Part shown: piece after piece, positions 25,682 to 37,365 of the stretch
Position numbering within the stretch: the stretch's first letter is position 1
Layout of the letters: the number at the start of each line of letters is the position of its first letter
Assembly: GCF_008831285.2 (NCBI RefSeq)
Contig: NC_045149.1
Coordinates: 15,030,578-15,094,577 of the forward strand
DNA: 64,000 nt
Direction of reading: 5' to 3'
Source of the DNA: Nymphaea colorata
Taxonomy: Eukaryota; Streptophyta; Magnoliopsida; Nymphaeales; Nymphaeaceae
Program-made: the position numbers and the translations under genes
Notes under the pieces: model-generated
The model's database searches: none
Seen by the model: only the letters and a program-made list of their open reading frames with translations
Told to the model about the DNA's origin: nothing

Positions 25682-27637
25682 GTTACATCATGTTCCCAAA
25701 ATAAAGGGATGATCCCATGAAAGTATTTCAGGTAATTTCCACTGCCAATAGGTTGGCCAGAGAGACAGACCAGAAGATCTCATTGTAAAAATGTGCTTAA
25801 CGAGCACATATGTGAGCAGAATGGAGAATATAGAACGGGAATTGGTGACTAAATCCTTTTAACTGCTCCTGACGCCAATTAGACAATGACCCATAATTGT
25901 TCATACAGAGTCCAGATTTTTGGCTTAACAATCCTTCAAAACATGACCAAGATCTTAGGTATTTACCTAGGAGCTACTCAATCAAACCCCCAGCTCTACA
26001 ACAGCAGACATTGGGCTGATCCAATCTGAATACAACAAGGATGTGCCAAAACAACCACATTAATGACAGGTGGTGAGCATCCTGATATCCAGCACCTCTG
26101 TGAGCTTCTTACAATCTGATACATCACATGAATATAGTACGATCAGAATTTATAGGCATTCATTTTATCATATTACTCATCAAAGAGAATGAAAGAAAAC
26201 AATATTTTGTTATAACATCAGATGGCACAGGAAATCAGCTTATTTGAGACACAGTAAATAAGATCCAACTGCCACATTCACATCCACTTTTACACAAAAT
26301 GAACATCCTCAAAAATATCTATAGCTACTAGATTAACTCTTCCTAGATCGACCGGATTGCACCACAACTCACTGTAAATACTTTAAGCAGAACGGTTGAG
26401 CTGTTCCAGGATCCCTGTTAACCACGATTTCAAGAAGATGTCATGGGATTTCAAGTTTTCAAGAATAATGTTACGGTAATAACTGTGCAATCAACTCCAA
26501 ACTTTTCAAAGCAGAACCAACTTTTTAGATCCTAGCAATCACGATAGGAGATTTGTGAAGGAAGATTGCAGAAATTGTGATCTAATACTTAAAACATATT
26601 GCAAGTTCTTCACGATTCACAAATAAATAAACATCGAACCCAAAACATTAACAAGACGAAAAGTAGAAAATACAAGAAAGAAGAAACCAGCAGGAGTTTC
26701 CTAAACTTTATAACTTCTCAAGAAAAACCATTAGAAAAATTTTTTCCACTATCGAGCACTCTATACAGTCCACTTCCTGCCTGAGAAAATGGAAAAAGAG
26801 AAAAATAAGCATTAGAAACGTATTTCCTGTGACACAAGGCGTAACTAATATCCTCTCATCAAGATCATAAAAAAGATAAACAGTACATTTTGTCTTTTCT
26901 ATCCACCAAAAGAGATAAAAGTTGTCAGAGTTTTAAAACCCTAAAAGAAAAAATTGTAAGGTGCTCCACCGAAAAAATGCAACGATTGAACGACATTCGT
27001 CCTCCATCATGAAAGCTTTTCCACAGCTAGTGGTCTCATATTTCCGGACGTGAGTACTCAACAACGCATCTTTCCGATAGTCAGGGGCACTAGAAATCCA
27101 CTTCTAACGCTAAAAACCTAGTCTCCGTAAGAGCGCACATAGAATTTCAACTCCGGATCTCACGAGAACAAGGCTACAGACCAGTCTACGCCTTCAGATT
27201 CCTCTCAAATAGCCGTAAAACACACTCGTTACACAACTTCTCGAGAAACTTATCTGATCTCAAGAAAAACACAAAGTAAGTGCAAAAAATCTACAGAAAA
27301 CACTAAAAGAACGTAGATCTCAGTGCCGAACAGAGAAATCATAGAAAAAAAGGCAAAATTCAAGCACTTCTGAGCGCAACACACCGTAGTGTGCAGTGAA
27401 GAGCAAAGAACCAAAAGCAAACAAGAAGAGAAACCCTATTTTACCGTCATGCAGAAGTCTGAAACCTAGAAACTAGGCCTTCAACAAAGCAGACGGACGA
27501 AGGAGGAGAAGAAAAGGAGCGGAAGAGGGAAAAAGCAAGGAAGGAAGGTCCGTACCTTTGGAAACCGTTTTGGACTTCAGAGAGAGAGAGAGCAGGGGGG
27601 GGGGAACGAATCATGAGGGGAAGGAAAGGTTTTTATA
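25682..27637 (-). promoter_or_regulatory. TATA box, short 5'UTR exon and long 5'UTR intron of the pseudokinase gene
   Basis: Read on the minus strand: TATAAAA (plus 27631-27637), then a GA-rich leader, then a consensus donor AAAG/GTACGG at 27555. A candidate acceptor TTGGCAG is near 25742, 60 bp before the ATG at 25681. This implies a ~1.8 kb leader intron. The intervening DNA has no open frame resembling LRRs or a signal peptide. UTR boundaries are inferred. Confidence 0.5.
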
Positions 27638-29170
27638 GTGCGTCTGGACTGACACGTTGCTCTCAGCAATCGGGTCCCGAAAAGAAAATTTACGATTTGT
27701 TTTTCCTGATTTTTTAAGTTCTCGATCTTCGGAGCATCGCTGTCGCTTTCGTGAACAAAGACAAGAACTCGTCGTTCTCCCGGAATCTCGCTCTCCAAAG
27801 CAAATTACCCAACTACCCTTATTATACTAAAAACCTGCAAAATTACCACTGCCAGGCTTCGTGTGATCTCATGACAAGACCGGTGCAGTACGGTGTGCGT
27901 TTGGACCTAAATCTAAAACGGCAACGAGTTCCGAAAAATCCTTGCACCAAATGTTTCGGCCCAAACAGGCAACTCTTTTGGAGTTCGTGAACTTGATCAC
28001 GTTCTAAATGGTATCAATATCTCAAACTGCGGCCAAGAAACGTTTAGAGTTCCTGAATTGGGACATAAAATCACGACCTGTTTTTCTCTTTAAGCTCTGA
28101 AAAATGATTCCCCGATAGAAGGTCGATGCACTTTTGTCTTTTCCCCTCCACAGAAAACCGTACTTTTTTAATCGTATGGAAATAGATCCAAATCCAAGCA
28201 TGAGTGGATATGGGATCCAAACCCGAATTTAGTAATATTATACACGTGAAATGTTCGGCCGACCGTCCTTAGGTGACACTCTTTGCTAAATAAATCTGGT
28301 TTAAGATGAGATCAGACAACAAAAAATAAACAAAAATCTTTAAGTAAAAAATTGAAGGCGTATTAGGGTGACACTCTTAGGGGACATTTGACAGCGGTGT
28401 GAATTTTCAATGAATCTATCACAAAGATTAGGATAGATTCATGAAACACTAATCAGTGTTATCAAAATTGGCCGATTTAAATCAAATCTGTGGACCGAAT
28501 CAGCAACCCCGCCGATTCAAATCATAGGCGGATCCTGATTTTCATAACACTGGTTCTATCTCTACCTCCATGTTTTTTCCAACAATTTTTGTTTCCATAC
28601 TGTTAATTTTGATATCCAGCTGGTGTTAGGCAAACTACTACCAAATGTATGATAATTAAGTCTAAAATTTGCTTCAACATATCTGGCTTTTCTTAAGTAT
28701 GTGTCCCTTAGAAAAAACGGACAAATCAAGTGAAGATGAAGAAAAAGTAAGTATGGTTGGCCGGTAGCATTTAGTTGCAGCTTTTGGCCAGCAATTAGGT
28801 GGGGTTTTGAAGGCTTGAAATGACACTTAGAATTTGTTTTTAACAGGAGATGGATTCTTATCTGAATGTGGTACCAACAGGCTTCTTCTTAACGTGCTGT
28901 CATCGTAAAGAAATTAGTACGATAATAATTCTTTGGAGTCTTTGGGGAGGATGACAACAAATTGGTGCTAAATACGCCAACCCAAGCCCTTAACGTAGAT
29001 CACATGACATGGGCCATGGCTGGTTTTCATTTTAAAATCTGTGTCTGTTTTTAGGAGATAACAACACCATGCTAAAATATTACTTTGTCAAATCGGGAGG
29101 GCTCTTCTTGCTAAAATAGCTTATCTATCAGCACACCAACAACAAGACAACACAAATTAACATAAAATAA

Positions 29171-29178
29171 TCTATCTA

Positions 29179-29260
<82 letters not shown>
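29171..29260. repeat. compound microsatellite (TC)n(TA)n
   Basis: A TATC start passes into about 20 TC units and then about 18 TA units. An analogous (TC)n(TA)n tract in the same orientation lies at 29529-29616. Confidence 0.95.
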
Positions 29261-29261
<1 letters not shown>

Positions 29262-29262
<1 letters not shown>

Positions 29263-29525
29263 AGAAAAACTTAACATTGACTCTGGCTTTTTTGATGTCC
29301 ACTAGACAGCTCATCAGGGCCGTCTAATGATCGAACGGCCCTAATTCTGTTTAACTTTTCTTTTTCTTTGCTCTTGCTCTCACCCCGAGTATAGAGGGTT
29401 GGAGAGAGAGAGAAAGGAGTGAAAATTAAAATCAAAAGTGGGCAGCATTAGAGTTGTCTGATCAAATGATCAGACGATCCTAATGGGCAGTCCAATGGAT
29501 ATCATAAAGCTGGTGTCAGAGTTCA

Positions 29526-29530
<5 letters not shown>
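29262..29530. mobile_element. possible MITE (imperfect inverted repeat) between two microsatellites
   Basis: The left half (GACTCTGGC...GATGTCCACTAGACAG...) matches the reverse complement of the right half (GAACTCTGACACCAGC... GATATCCATTGGACTG...) imperfectly over about 90 bp, giving a hairpin-like element of ~270 bp. The superfamily and a target-site duplication could not be fixed because both flanks are microsatellite. Confidence 0.45.
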
Positions 29531-29618
<88 letters not shown>

Positions 29619-29630
29619 AGAGAGAGAGAG
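29529..29630. repeat. compound microsatellite (TC)n(TA)n(GA)n
   Basis: About 20 TC units, about 23 TA units, then a GA run. Same order as the tract at 29171-29260. Confidence 0.95.
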
Positions 29631-31309
29631 ATGTGTTTGTGATGGAAAAGCCCCGTCCGGTCGCTTGCATTTAAGGTTGTGATGATTTGATTTGGACCTT
29701 TCATTTTGTCGTTATGGACCAAGTTGGTAGTGATGAGCAAAATGTTGAGCAACTTGCGACTTCCAGCATGTGACAATTCACATGTGCAGTGACAATGGCA
29801 AGTCACAAGAACCCACATTGGCAAGAACCCAATATCTCTAGGACAGAGTTCAAAGATACGCACAATATTTTAAATTTACCAATTTTTAATATTTAAATAA
29901 ATTATCCTAGTAATTTTCGAACTATTTACTATTACATTTATGTTCTCATGAGCCAACTGATGTGAAAATACATTAATTTAATCAATTTTTATTGTTTATC
30001 TAATACGTCAAAGAACTAATGGCTCGTATTAATAATAGAAAATCAATATTTTTCATAAAATCGACATTAGTTTTAGTATGGTTATATCAAATTAGCAATC
30101 ATAGACATGTCACATATTGATATTTTGCTTACATCTTGTAAATAAAAACTCAATTTATCTAATTTTTGTCACTAAGGTCTAGGATATAGAAGAGACCGAC
30201 ATGAAGAAATTGAGTTGGACATTGCCACTTTGTTCAATCTCCATCTCAACAGCCTTTAAGATTCTCCTTCTATTCACATGCCTCCATCTGTACAGTTGTA
30301 TCTGAGAAACAATTAATATTTAATAAAAAAGGAAAAGTAAACTTATTCCAATAAGAAGATTTCTTTGACCACTGAACACGAGACTACTTAATAGACATAT
30401 TTATCTTCTTTAAAAACAAAATCCAACGGCTAATTATACGTTGCTGGATGGTCAAACACCATAAACCATGGTTAGAAACACCATGAATTGTTACTGTACC
30501 TTAAACCATATCTAATGTTCATGTATCGATAGCTTTTTTTTAGCAATAGTTTTTTCATTTTTAAGCCATTAAGCAATATTTGGAATATATATATATATTA
30601 TAATATTTATATATATATTACCAAGTGTAGGTGTCCCATTGAAGGACAATACAAACCTAAGAATCAAGAGTTGAGCACTTCTTCACTCACAATATTCCTC
30701 TACTTTTGTCGAAAGAGAAGTGAAATATCTAATTACTTCGTATGAAAGATTCACACACACACACACACACACACATATACATGCCTTGTACAAGGAGTTG
30801 CTGAACGATGGATCTTCAATCATCATCGAGCAAGTTCTATACATGCCTTGTAAGAACTAAGGTGGAATAGGAGGACCCACGAACCATACCATGCCAGTCC
30901 TGCTTTCATATCAGAATCTTGCACTTCTTCTGTCATATTCCTTTCCATGATGGCTTAATTTGCTCGAGATGAATCTAACGCCCTGATTTCTTATTCTGTG
31001 TTCATTTCAATGAATGATTTAATGCATCGATTCTTAGATTGACGGTGAAAAACCAGGGTTAGTTGCTCAATCTGGATTCCCTTTTGTTAAGAAGTCGCTT
31101 TGAGTTGCCACAATCCTGATTCTCTTTTTGTTAACATGTTCCTTTCTGCGAAGTCATTGAACGCCCATGTCAATCGAGAAATCCTCTTGATCATTTGGAA
31201 AAGTATGTTTTTTGGAACTCCTTGGGAGATAACCAGAAAATGAAAATGATCAAATGGAGAGTAACAAAGTGAAGATTACCATTATCATCTGAAGAAAAAA
31301 TATAAAAAC

Positions 31310-31576
31310 ATGATAACAACCGTCAGTTTCTTTTCTTCTGCAGCAGAAAAGGTGATCATGGAAAGCCAGCAATTGCATACAAGTCGGAGAGACGGGTTCA
31401 TATTGAGGAAGAGGGGTTCTGGATTCGGGGAAACTCTGGTGTCCAATGGAGCAATTTGCTTGGTTTGTGCATGGCCAATTGTTCCTTTCAGCTACCAAAT
31501 CCCATGTATTACATTGGTTGAAATACTCAATTCCTACCAATATTCTGATGTAGGATTCTCAGTTCTCCATTTTTAA
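31310..31576 (+). other. 88-codon ORF in the left arm of the inverted repeat
   Basis: It starts MITTVSFFSSAAEKVIMESQ. A matching ORF of the same length (89 codons with stop) lies on the opposite strand at 33172-32906 in the other arm, starting MIITVSFFFAAEEKVIMESQ. Both remain open despite many differences. No known domain; it may be chance or a remnant exon. Confidence 0.25.
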
Positions 31577-32905
31577 CTTCTTTATCATCTGGTTTATCTT
31601 GTATTTAAAACTACAAATTAGCCACCGTTGTGAATGTGAATCGTGAAGGATCTTTGGATGAAGGTATTTGTCAAATAATAAAATAGATCATATATAAGTG
31701 AGAGGGAGAGGGGGTTGTTTAAAATCACTCGTCCTATGAACAAAACCGCACCATTTAAAATGCATACCAAGAGCTTTTCTAGTATAATATGATTGTTAGG
31801 TTAATTTGGCAAAATACACATTAAGTCAACCATTGTTTTAGGTTTATCCTAACCAGGGATGTACCAGTACAAGTTGGGATATTACAGATCTCTTTTGTAC
31901 ACTAGAATTTGACTGCAAGAAAGTTAAATGCTTTATGAAATTACTTAAATCAAACCATGTTTCAAACTAAATTAGTAGTTTTACGCGCAAGCATACTGAG
32001 ATTAAGTTTAACGTTTCTTTTAACATTGATGTGGTGAAAAATGCGTATTATGTCAGCCATCTTTTTAGGTTTTATTTGTTCTCTAAACTAGGGATGTACA
32101 GGGTTGGGTTTAGTTGAATCCATCAGTCACCGTATGGTTTAGTTAGTTAGCTTTTAATTGGCTCAAATTAGGATATGGACTTGCAATTCTGAAACTTAAT
32201 CTGGCTCTAAGAATGGTAAATCCATGTTAAGAGATTTTTTAAACGTTGTCTTGACATGCTAATGTGTGTATAATTACTAATTTAGTTCTAAACGTGGCTC
32301 AATTTAAGTGATTTTGTAAAGCATTCGAACTTTCTGCTACCAAATTATAGTATCATGGGGGTTTCTAATTTTTTAAAAATGGGTTGGTAAGATTTGATTC
32401 CAAAACCAGATATCCTTATTTGAGTCTTGTACGGCAAAATGAATCTGATTTGATAATCATTTTCGGACCATCAGATTCAACATGAGATTGTACCCTCTTC
32501 AGAACCAGAATTAGTTTTAGAATTTCAAGTACAAATCCCCGTTTGAGCCAATTAAAAGTGTTCTAATCAAATAAAATATGGCAAATGATGGATTCAACAA
32601 ACCCAACCCTGTGCGCCTCTTGTTGATATAACAAATAAACATAGAAAAATGATTTACTTAATATGTATTTTTAGCAAATCAGTCCAAGGTCCACATACAA
32701 AGTTAAATTATACGAGCACATCATGCACTCTAAATGGTGTGATTTAAGTTCCTAAGACGAGCACTTAAAAATAACCCCTCCCTCTCACTTACGATTTATT
32801 TTATTATTTGACAAATACCTTCATCCAAAGATCCTTTACAATTCACATTCACAAGGGTGGGTAGTTTGTAGTTTTAAATACAAGATAAACAAGATGATAA
32901 AGAAG

Positions 32906-33172
32906 TTACAAATGGAGAACCGAGATTCCTACATCAGAATATTGGTAGGAATTGAGTATTTCAATCAATATAATACATGGGATTTGGTAGCTTAAAGGAA
33001 CGATTGGCCATGCACAAACCAAGCAAATCACTCCATTGGTCACCAGAGTTTCCTCGAATTCGGAACCCCTCTTCTTCAATCTGCACCCGTCTCTCCGACT
33101 TGTATGCAATTGCTGGCTTTCCATGATCACCTTTTCCTCTGCAGCAAAAAAGAAACTGACGGTTATTATCAT
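32906..33172 (-). other. 88-codon ORF in the right arm of the inverted repeat
   Basis: Counterpart of the ORF at 31310-31576. The core ICLVCAWPIVP and the end ILNSYQYSDVG are shared. No recognised family and no evidence of expression from sequence. Confidence 0.25.
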
Positions 33173-34041
33173 GAATTTATATCAATTTTTTTTCTGCAGT
33201 GATAATGGTAATCTTCACTGTGTCGCTCTTCATTTGATCATTTTCATTTTGTGGTTATTTCCCAAGAAGTTCCAAAAAACTTGCTTTTCCAAACGAACAC
33301 CAGGATTTCTCGCAGTACATCGGCTTTCAATGATTTCACAGAAAGGAACTTATTAACAAAAAAAGAATCCAGATCATGGCACTTCAAAGCAACTTCTTAA
33401 CAAAAAGGAATCCAGATTGAGGCACCTAACCCTGGTTTTGCACCATCGATCTAAGAATCGGTGCAGTAAATTACTTACTGAAATGAACATAGACTAAGAA
33501 GTAAGGGTGTTGGATTCATCTAGAGCAAATTAACCAATCATTGGATAGGGATATGAAAGCAGGACTCGCATCGCATGGGTTGTGTTCCTCCTATACCACC
33601 TTAGTTCTTTCCAGGCATCAAATGTGAACTTGCTCGTTGATGATTAAAGTTCCATATAGTTCAGCAACTCTATGTTTAAGATAGAGTGAAACTCAAAATC
33701 ATTAGATCTTGCAGTGTAACACAGTTGAGAACAGGAAAGCGAATAATAGTTCAAGGTTTAGGCAGTGGGAAGGGAAAGATCAGACACGGAAAATGACCTT
33801 AATGTAAAACACCATTAAAGATATCATATGCAGCCGATAAATGACAATACTTCTGTAAAGATGGCATTTTCTATTGAGAAACCGATTGGAGAAGCAAATA
33901 ATCAGAAAGTGTAAAAATCAAACTTCAAACATAACTGGGGATTTCTCGTCGTTGTAATAAAGAATATCTCGGCAGCTCAAACTTCCAAATACAATGAAGG
34001 AGAAAATCCGGAACTAAAATTCTACGACTAAGTATGTTTAC

Positions 34042-35288
34042 CTCAGTATCAGCCGATCCCATCGTTCAATACCTGATCTTCTCAAATTCTCCTCTGTAAC
34101 ACCTCTCTGCTCTTCGCTTCTTCCTGTCAACAAGAATACCTTGAAGCCCAGGTCGAGGATCTCTTTATAAAACTTCAAGCTGGCCTGCAAGGCTGGTGCA
34201 CTTCCTAACTCCACCCATTTATCAAACTTGCTCCCATCAAAAACCTCTAGCCTAAAATTCACAACATAGTCATACAAGACAGTTGAATCAGAGTACGGCT
34301 GCATAAAAAGATCCATTGGCTTTCGAGTTTCACACTAGTATAGAGAATCAGGATTCTTATCTGTGTGCATGAGAAAAGAAGAGAACGCATAGTAGAATCC
34401 TAATCAACAAGCAACCGTTTCCTACCATCAACAATCCCAACCGAGAGAAAGAAATATGTGAAATTAAATAATATTAAGCAGAAATTTTACTTTCAAGGAA
34501 CAGACTAATTTGATCGTTCTATTAAAAAAAAAAAACAGTCCAAGAACCATGAAAACGTGGAATAGAAAAAACTACGGAGCAGATAAAAATCACAACAAAA
34601 TTCGAGAAAAGAAGAGCATGCATTGTAGAAACCTAATCAACAAGCAACCGTTACCTACCATCAAAAATCCCAACCGAGAGAAAGAAATATGTGAAATTAA
34701 ATAACATTAAGCAGAAATTTTACTTTCAAGGAACAGACTAATTTGATCATTCTATTTTTTTTTTTAAAAAAAAACCCTTCCAAGAACCATGAAATTGTGG
34801 AGTAGAAAAAACTACGGAAAAGATAAAAATCACGACAAAATTCGCACAGGAAAGCCTCACCCAAATCCATGATCAACATAATAAGGAAGATTCGACAGAA
34901 GTGTCTCATCGATATCAAAAATCCATATATCGTTTCCATCTCCGACCAATTGGACGGTTCTGGCGTAATTCCCGGCCTCCTTGGCGACCATCTCAAGATC
35001 ATAAACATAACCCCTCTTCATCATATAATTCTTCACATAATCCGCGCACTCCACGGGGACCGTCTTCCACGATCGGATATTGTTTGTTTCAACACCGAAC
35101 CTCCAACTCTGGCAATGCATCCTGAGGTCTTCTTCCCCGCTGCCATGCTCCACATCCACGACTCTGCCCAGGAGACTCTGGGGGTTCTCCACGATCAAAG
35201 GCCTCGGTAGAGTGGAAGAATCGGGGTTATTCAAGGATGCAGCAAAAGAACAGAGAGCCAGGAAGATGGACAGTTTGAAAGCATTCAT
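34042..35288 (-). pseudogene. HAD-superfamily acid phosphatase (VSP-like), 3' exon not found
   Basis: Two coding exons on the minus strand: 35288-34861 and 34251-34042. They join in phase (GT-AG) to give 212 residues. A signal peptide (about residues 1-18) is followed by the plant acid phosphatase class B / vegetative storage protein fold. Motif I is intact (FDIDET, Asp125 and Asp127), and motif II FLLTGR is present. The frame ends at a consensus donor, AG/GTAAAC. The family needs a third exon with the conserved Lys and a GDQWSD-type acidic motif. I read 27,650-34,040 on the minus strand for it and did not see it. Without it the enzyme would lack part of its active site. The ATG was chosen because the TATA box lies just upstream. 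It could instead be a functional gene whose exon 3 is too diverged for me to spot by eye. Confidence 0.7.
34371..34840. repeat. tandem duplication inside intron 1 of the acid phosphatase gene
   Basis: Two copies with a period of 233 bp; for example AACAGACTAATTTGATC recurs 233 bp apart (near 34499 and 34732). Each includes CCTAATCAACAAGCAACCGT and an A/T homopolymer. The copies differ by only scattered changes, implying a fairly recent event. Confidence 0.85.
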
Positions 35289-35334
35289 GGTTGGTGGGGC
35301 GGGAAAAATGGGCCTTACGGAAAGATCCGCGGAT

Positions 35335-35341
35335 TTTATAA
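35335..35341 (-). promoter_or_regulatory. TATA box of the acid phosphatase gene
   Basis: TATAAAA-type element on the minus strand (plus TTTTATA), about 50 bp upstream of the ATG at 35288, implying a short leader. Confidence 0.55.
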
Positions 35342-36628
35342 GGTGGGCCGTGAGGAAACGCAAAGAAAGAGAGCTGGGAGATTGAACAATAACAGGGAAA
35401 ATGATTCTTAGGGGAAAGAATATGAAAGATTAGAACAGGTGGGTAATCGGAAATCGCGAAGAAACGAAGGTGGGAAGACGAGAGGGAGCTTCAAAAGCAA
35501 AGATTCTTGACATTTCCCTCCGCCCTTCTCCCTCTCTCCTTCCGATTCCCCACTTCGATAGAAAACCAAACACAGAGAGACACGGACAATTTCTTGAAAG
35601 ACGGACAGCCATCTTGCGGGAAGACCCATTTAAAGGACAAATGTTTTCTAACAAAGCCCTCATTTTTTTGGTTAATAATTTGAAAAGCCAGCTTTATATT
35701 TCTCATTTTTCAGAACAGCTCGCATCCTTATGGTGAAAATTATCGAACAATGGCGAAGGTGGGGTCGTTATTAGGAAAAAAGGAAAACGTCACGAGAAAA
35801 GTGTTGTTCTGAATGAAGCCTCCCATTTAACTATTATTTTAAGAAGCAGCATGCGTTGCTGGGGGAAAAGTGAAAGTCGTGAAGGTTGTCTTTGTTTCCG
35901 AGTGTATCCGACTATCCGTGACGCTTGTTGAAGGTCAAGCCATCCCAAGAAAGTCGACACGTTCACCACCACCGACCGGACCGACTTTTTAAGTCACAGA
36001 TGCAAACGCGGCAGTTTTTCAATGGGCGAAAAGATTTGACGTTCTGCCTGCCTTAGCGTCCTCAATGTACGATAGGCAGTGCTTGACCTTGAGGTGCTTC
36101 AGAAAGTCAAGCCCGTGCGGCTGCCAAGTTAATGACTCGGGTAAAATTTATCTTGGGCGAGCTACATCTGCCCGGCTAGAGCCGAGTCCTCCACCCTTTC
36201 TTTCCAATTCCACCACGGAAGCTAGAAACAGAAATTCATTCACCGTCTGTTACACCAATCCACTCAGAAGATCTTGGGTGAGTTATATCATCTTTGTAGA
36301 AAGAGCCTTTGCAATGAAAGAGATGAAAGGATCTCGAATCAAATTAGCACTGCATGAAATCCATTGTTTAAACAGCAGATCCACATGCTTGTTAAAATCC
36401 CTAGGTTTGAATGCATACGTATAAGAAGTCATGTCTGTGGCTTAGACCCAAACCCTAAAATCAAACCTCTAAAAATCGAAACACAGATCGATGAAGCGAC
36501 AAGAAGCCCAAAAAAGAGAGGAAGGAAGAAATGGAGAAAGGGAAAACGCCTAGCAAACGCGAAACCATTCTCAAAAACAAAATAAAATGAAAGGGCATAC
36601 AAAGAGAAGGACGATCGAGCGATTTCCT

Positions 36629-37151
36629 ACCTGAAAAGCACCAAAGAAGTCGACACTGGTGTGCAATGTGGCTAGAGGGTTTGAGAGGAAGGTTAGACGA
36701 GCCGCCGGAGCTCCGGATGCGCCCTAAACCATCTGCTACAAATGTATCGCCTGAGTAGGACGCAACGGCTTTTCAAAGATGACGAGTCGCCGGAGCAGGT
36801 GACCGGTGGCTTCCGACGACGTCGCCCGAGGGTGCGACGACGACGACCAGCGGAAGCAGATGGAGATGCTAATTGGTAGCGGTCTGCTGAGTGACGGCTG
36901 GAGCTGCTGTGAAACCAACCGAGACGATGCGTGCACCGCAATGTCGCCCTGTTCCAAATGCTCGTTTGACTAATTTCCTCGAAAGCATATCTCCAATTCA
37001 ATACACGAACACGCCCAAGAACTAATGTATTAAAGGGAAAAAAAAATAAGACCAATGACATCTCAGACAAATTTCACCGGTATACAGACATTCTCTCACA
37101 TTGTGGGCGCCAGGAAATAGAACCTCTTCATGGTTCCTATTCAGTATATAA
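36629..37151 (-). other. possible minus-strand first exon or gene remnant
   Basis: On the minus strand a TATATA element near 37150 is followed by a moderately GC-rich block. Short open frames occur, one starting MLSRKLVKRAFGTGRHCGAR that looks like a mitochondrial presequence. A consensus donor TTTCAG/GTAGGA lies near 36631. No single frame runs through, and no downstream exon was recognised. It may be a 5' exon, a pseudogene or chance. Confidence 0.25.
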
Positions 37152-37164
37152 TCCTTCGTCGGTC

Positions 37165-37365
37165 ATGCCTTCAAGCACATTCCTGCTTCTTCTTCTTGTG
37201 ACTTTTCTTTTTCTATGCATAGTGAACGTGGCGTACAATCTTTCTATCTTGGTAACGAATTCGACACGCCACTCACATAATCATCTTTTCTCTTTGATTT
37301 TTTCTTCTGCTGGGAGATTGCATAAGATAATGCCGTCTCTAATTTTCGGTTGGGATATTTATTGA
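37165..37365 (+). CDS. small ORF with signal-peptide-like start (66 aa), uncertain
   Basis: Begins MPSSTFLLLLLVTFLFLCIV, a strong hydrophobic leader, then a short polar tail. A palindromic TATATA near 37145-37150 is only ~15 bp upstream, which is too close for a normal leader. No family match was recognised, so it may be random. Confidence 0.2.
   Translation: MPSSTFLLLLLVTFLFLCIVNVAYNLSILVTNSTRHSHNHLFSLIFSSAGRLHKIMPSLIFGWDIY

Larger units (their letters stand above)
27640..30796. other. intergenic, repeat-bearing DNA
   Basis: No supported gene. It contains two CT/TA microsatellites (29171-29260 and 29529-29616), an inverted-repeat element between them, and a CA run (about 30753-30774) at the edge of the large inverted repeat. 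ORFs here are microsatellite artefacts. Confidence 0.6.
30797..33668. repeat. large imperfect inverted repeat (arms ~1.4 kb and ~1.2 kb)
   Basis: The left arm (about 30797-32235) is matched by the reverse complement of the right arm (about 32465-33668). The match starts at GTTGCTGAAC (30797) against GTTCAGCAAC (33659) and continues through AAGAACTAAGGTGG, GAAAATGATCAAATG, an 88-codon ORF, AAGGTATTTGTCAAATAAT and ACAGGGTTGGGTTT. The spacer is ~230 bp. The arms are clearly diverged by substitutions and indels, so this is an old event. No gene is recognised within it. It lies directly downstream of the incomplete acid phosphatase gene. Confidence 0.85.

Noticed and set aside
29470-29863. ORFs encoding Tyr-Ile and Arg-Glu repeats
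   Set aside because: Translations of TA and GA microsatellites.
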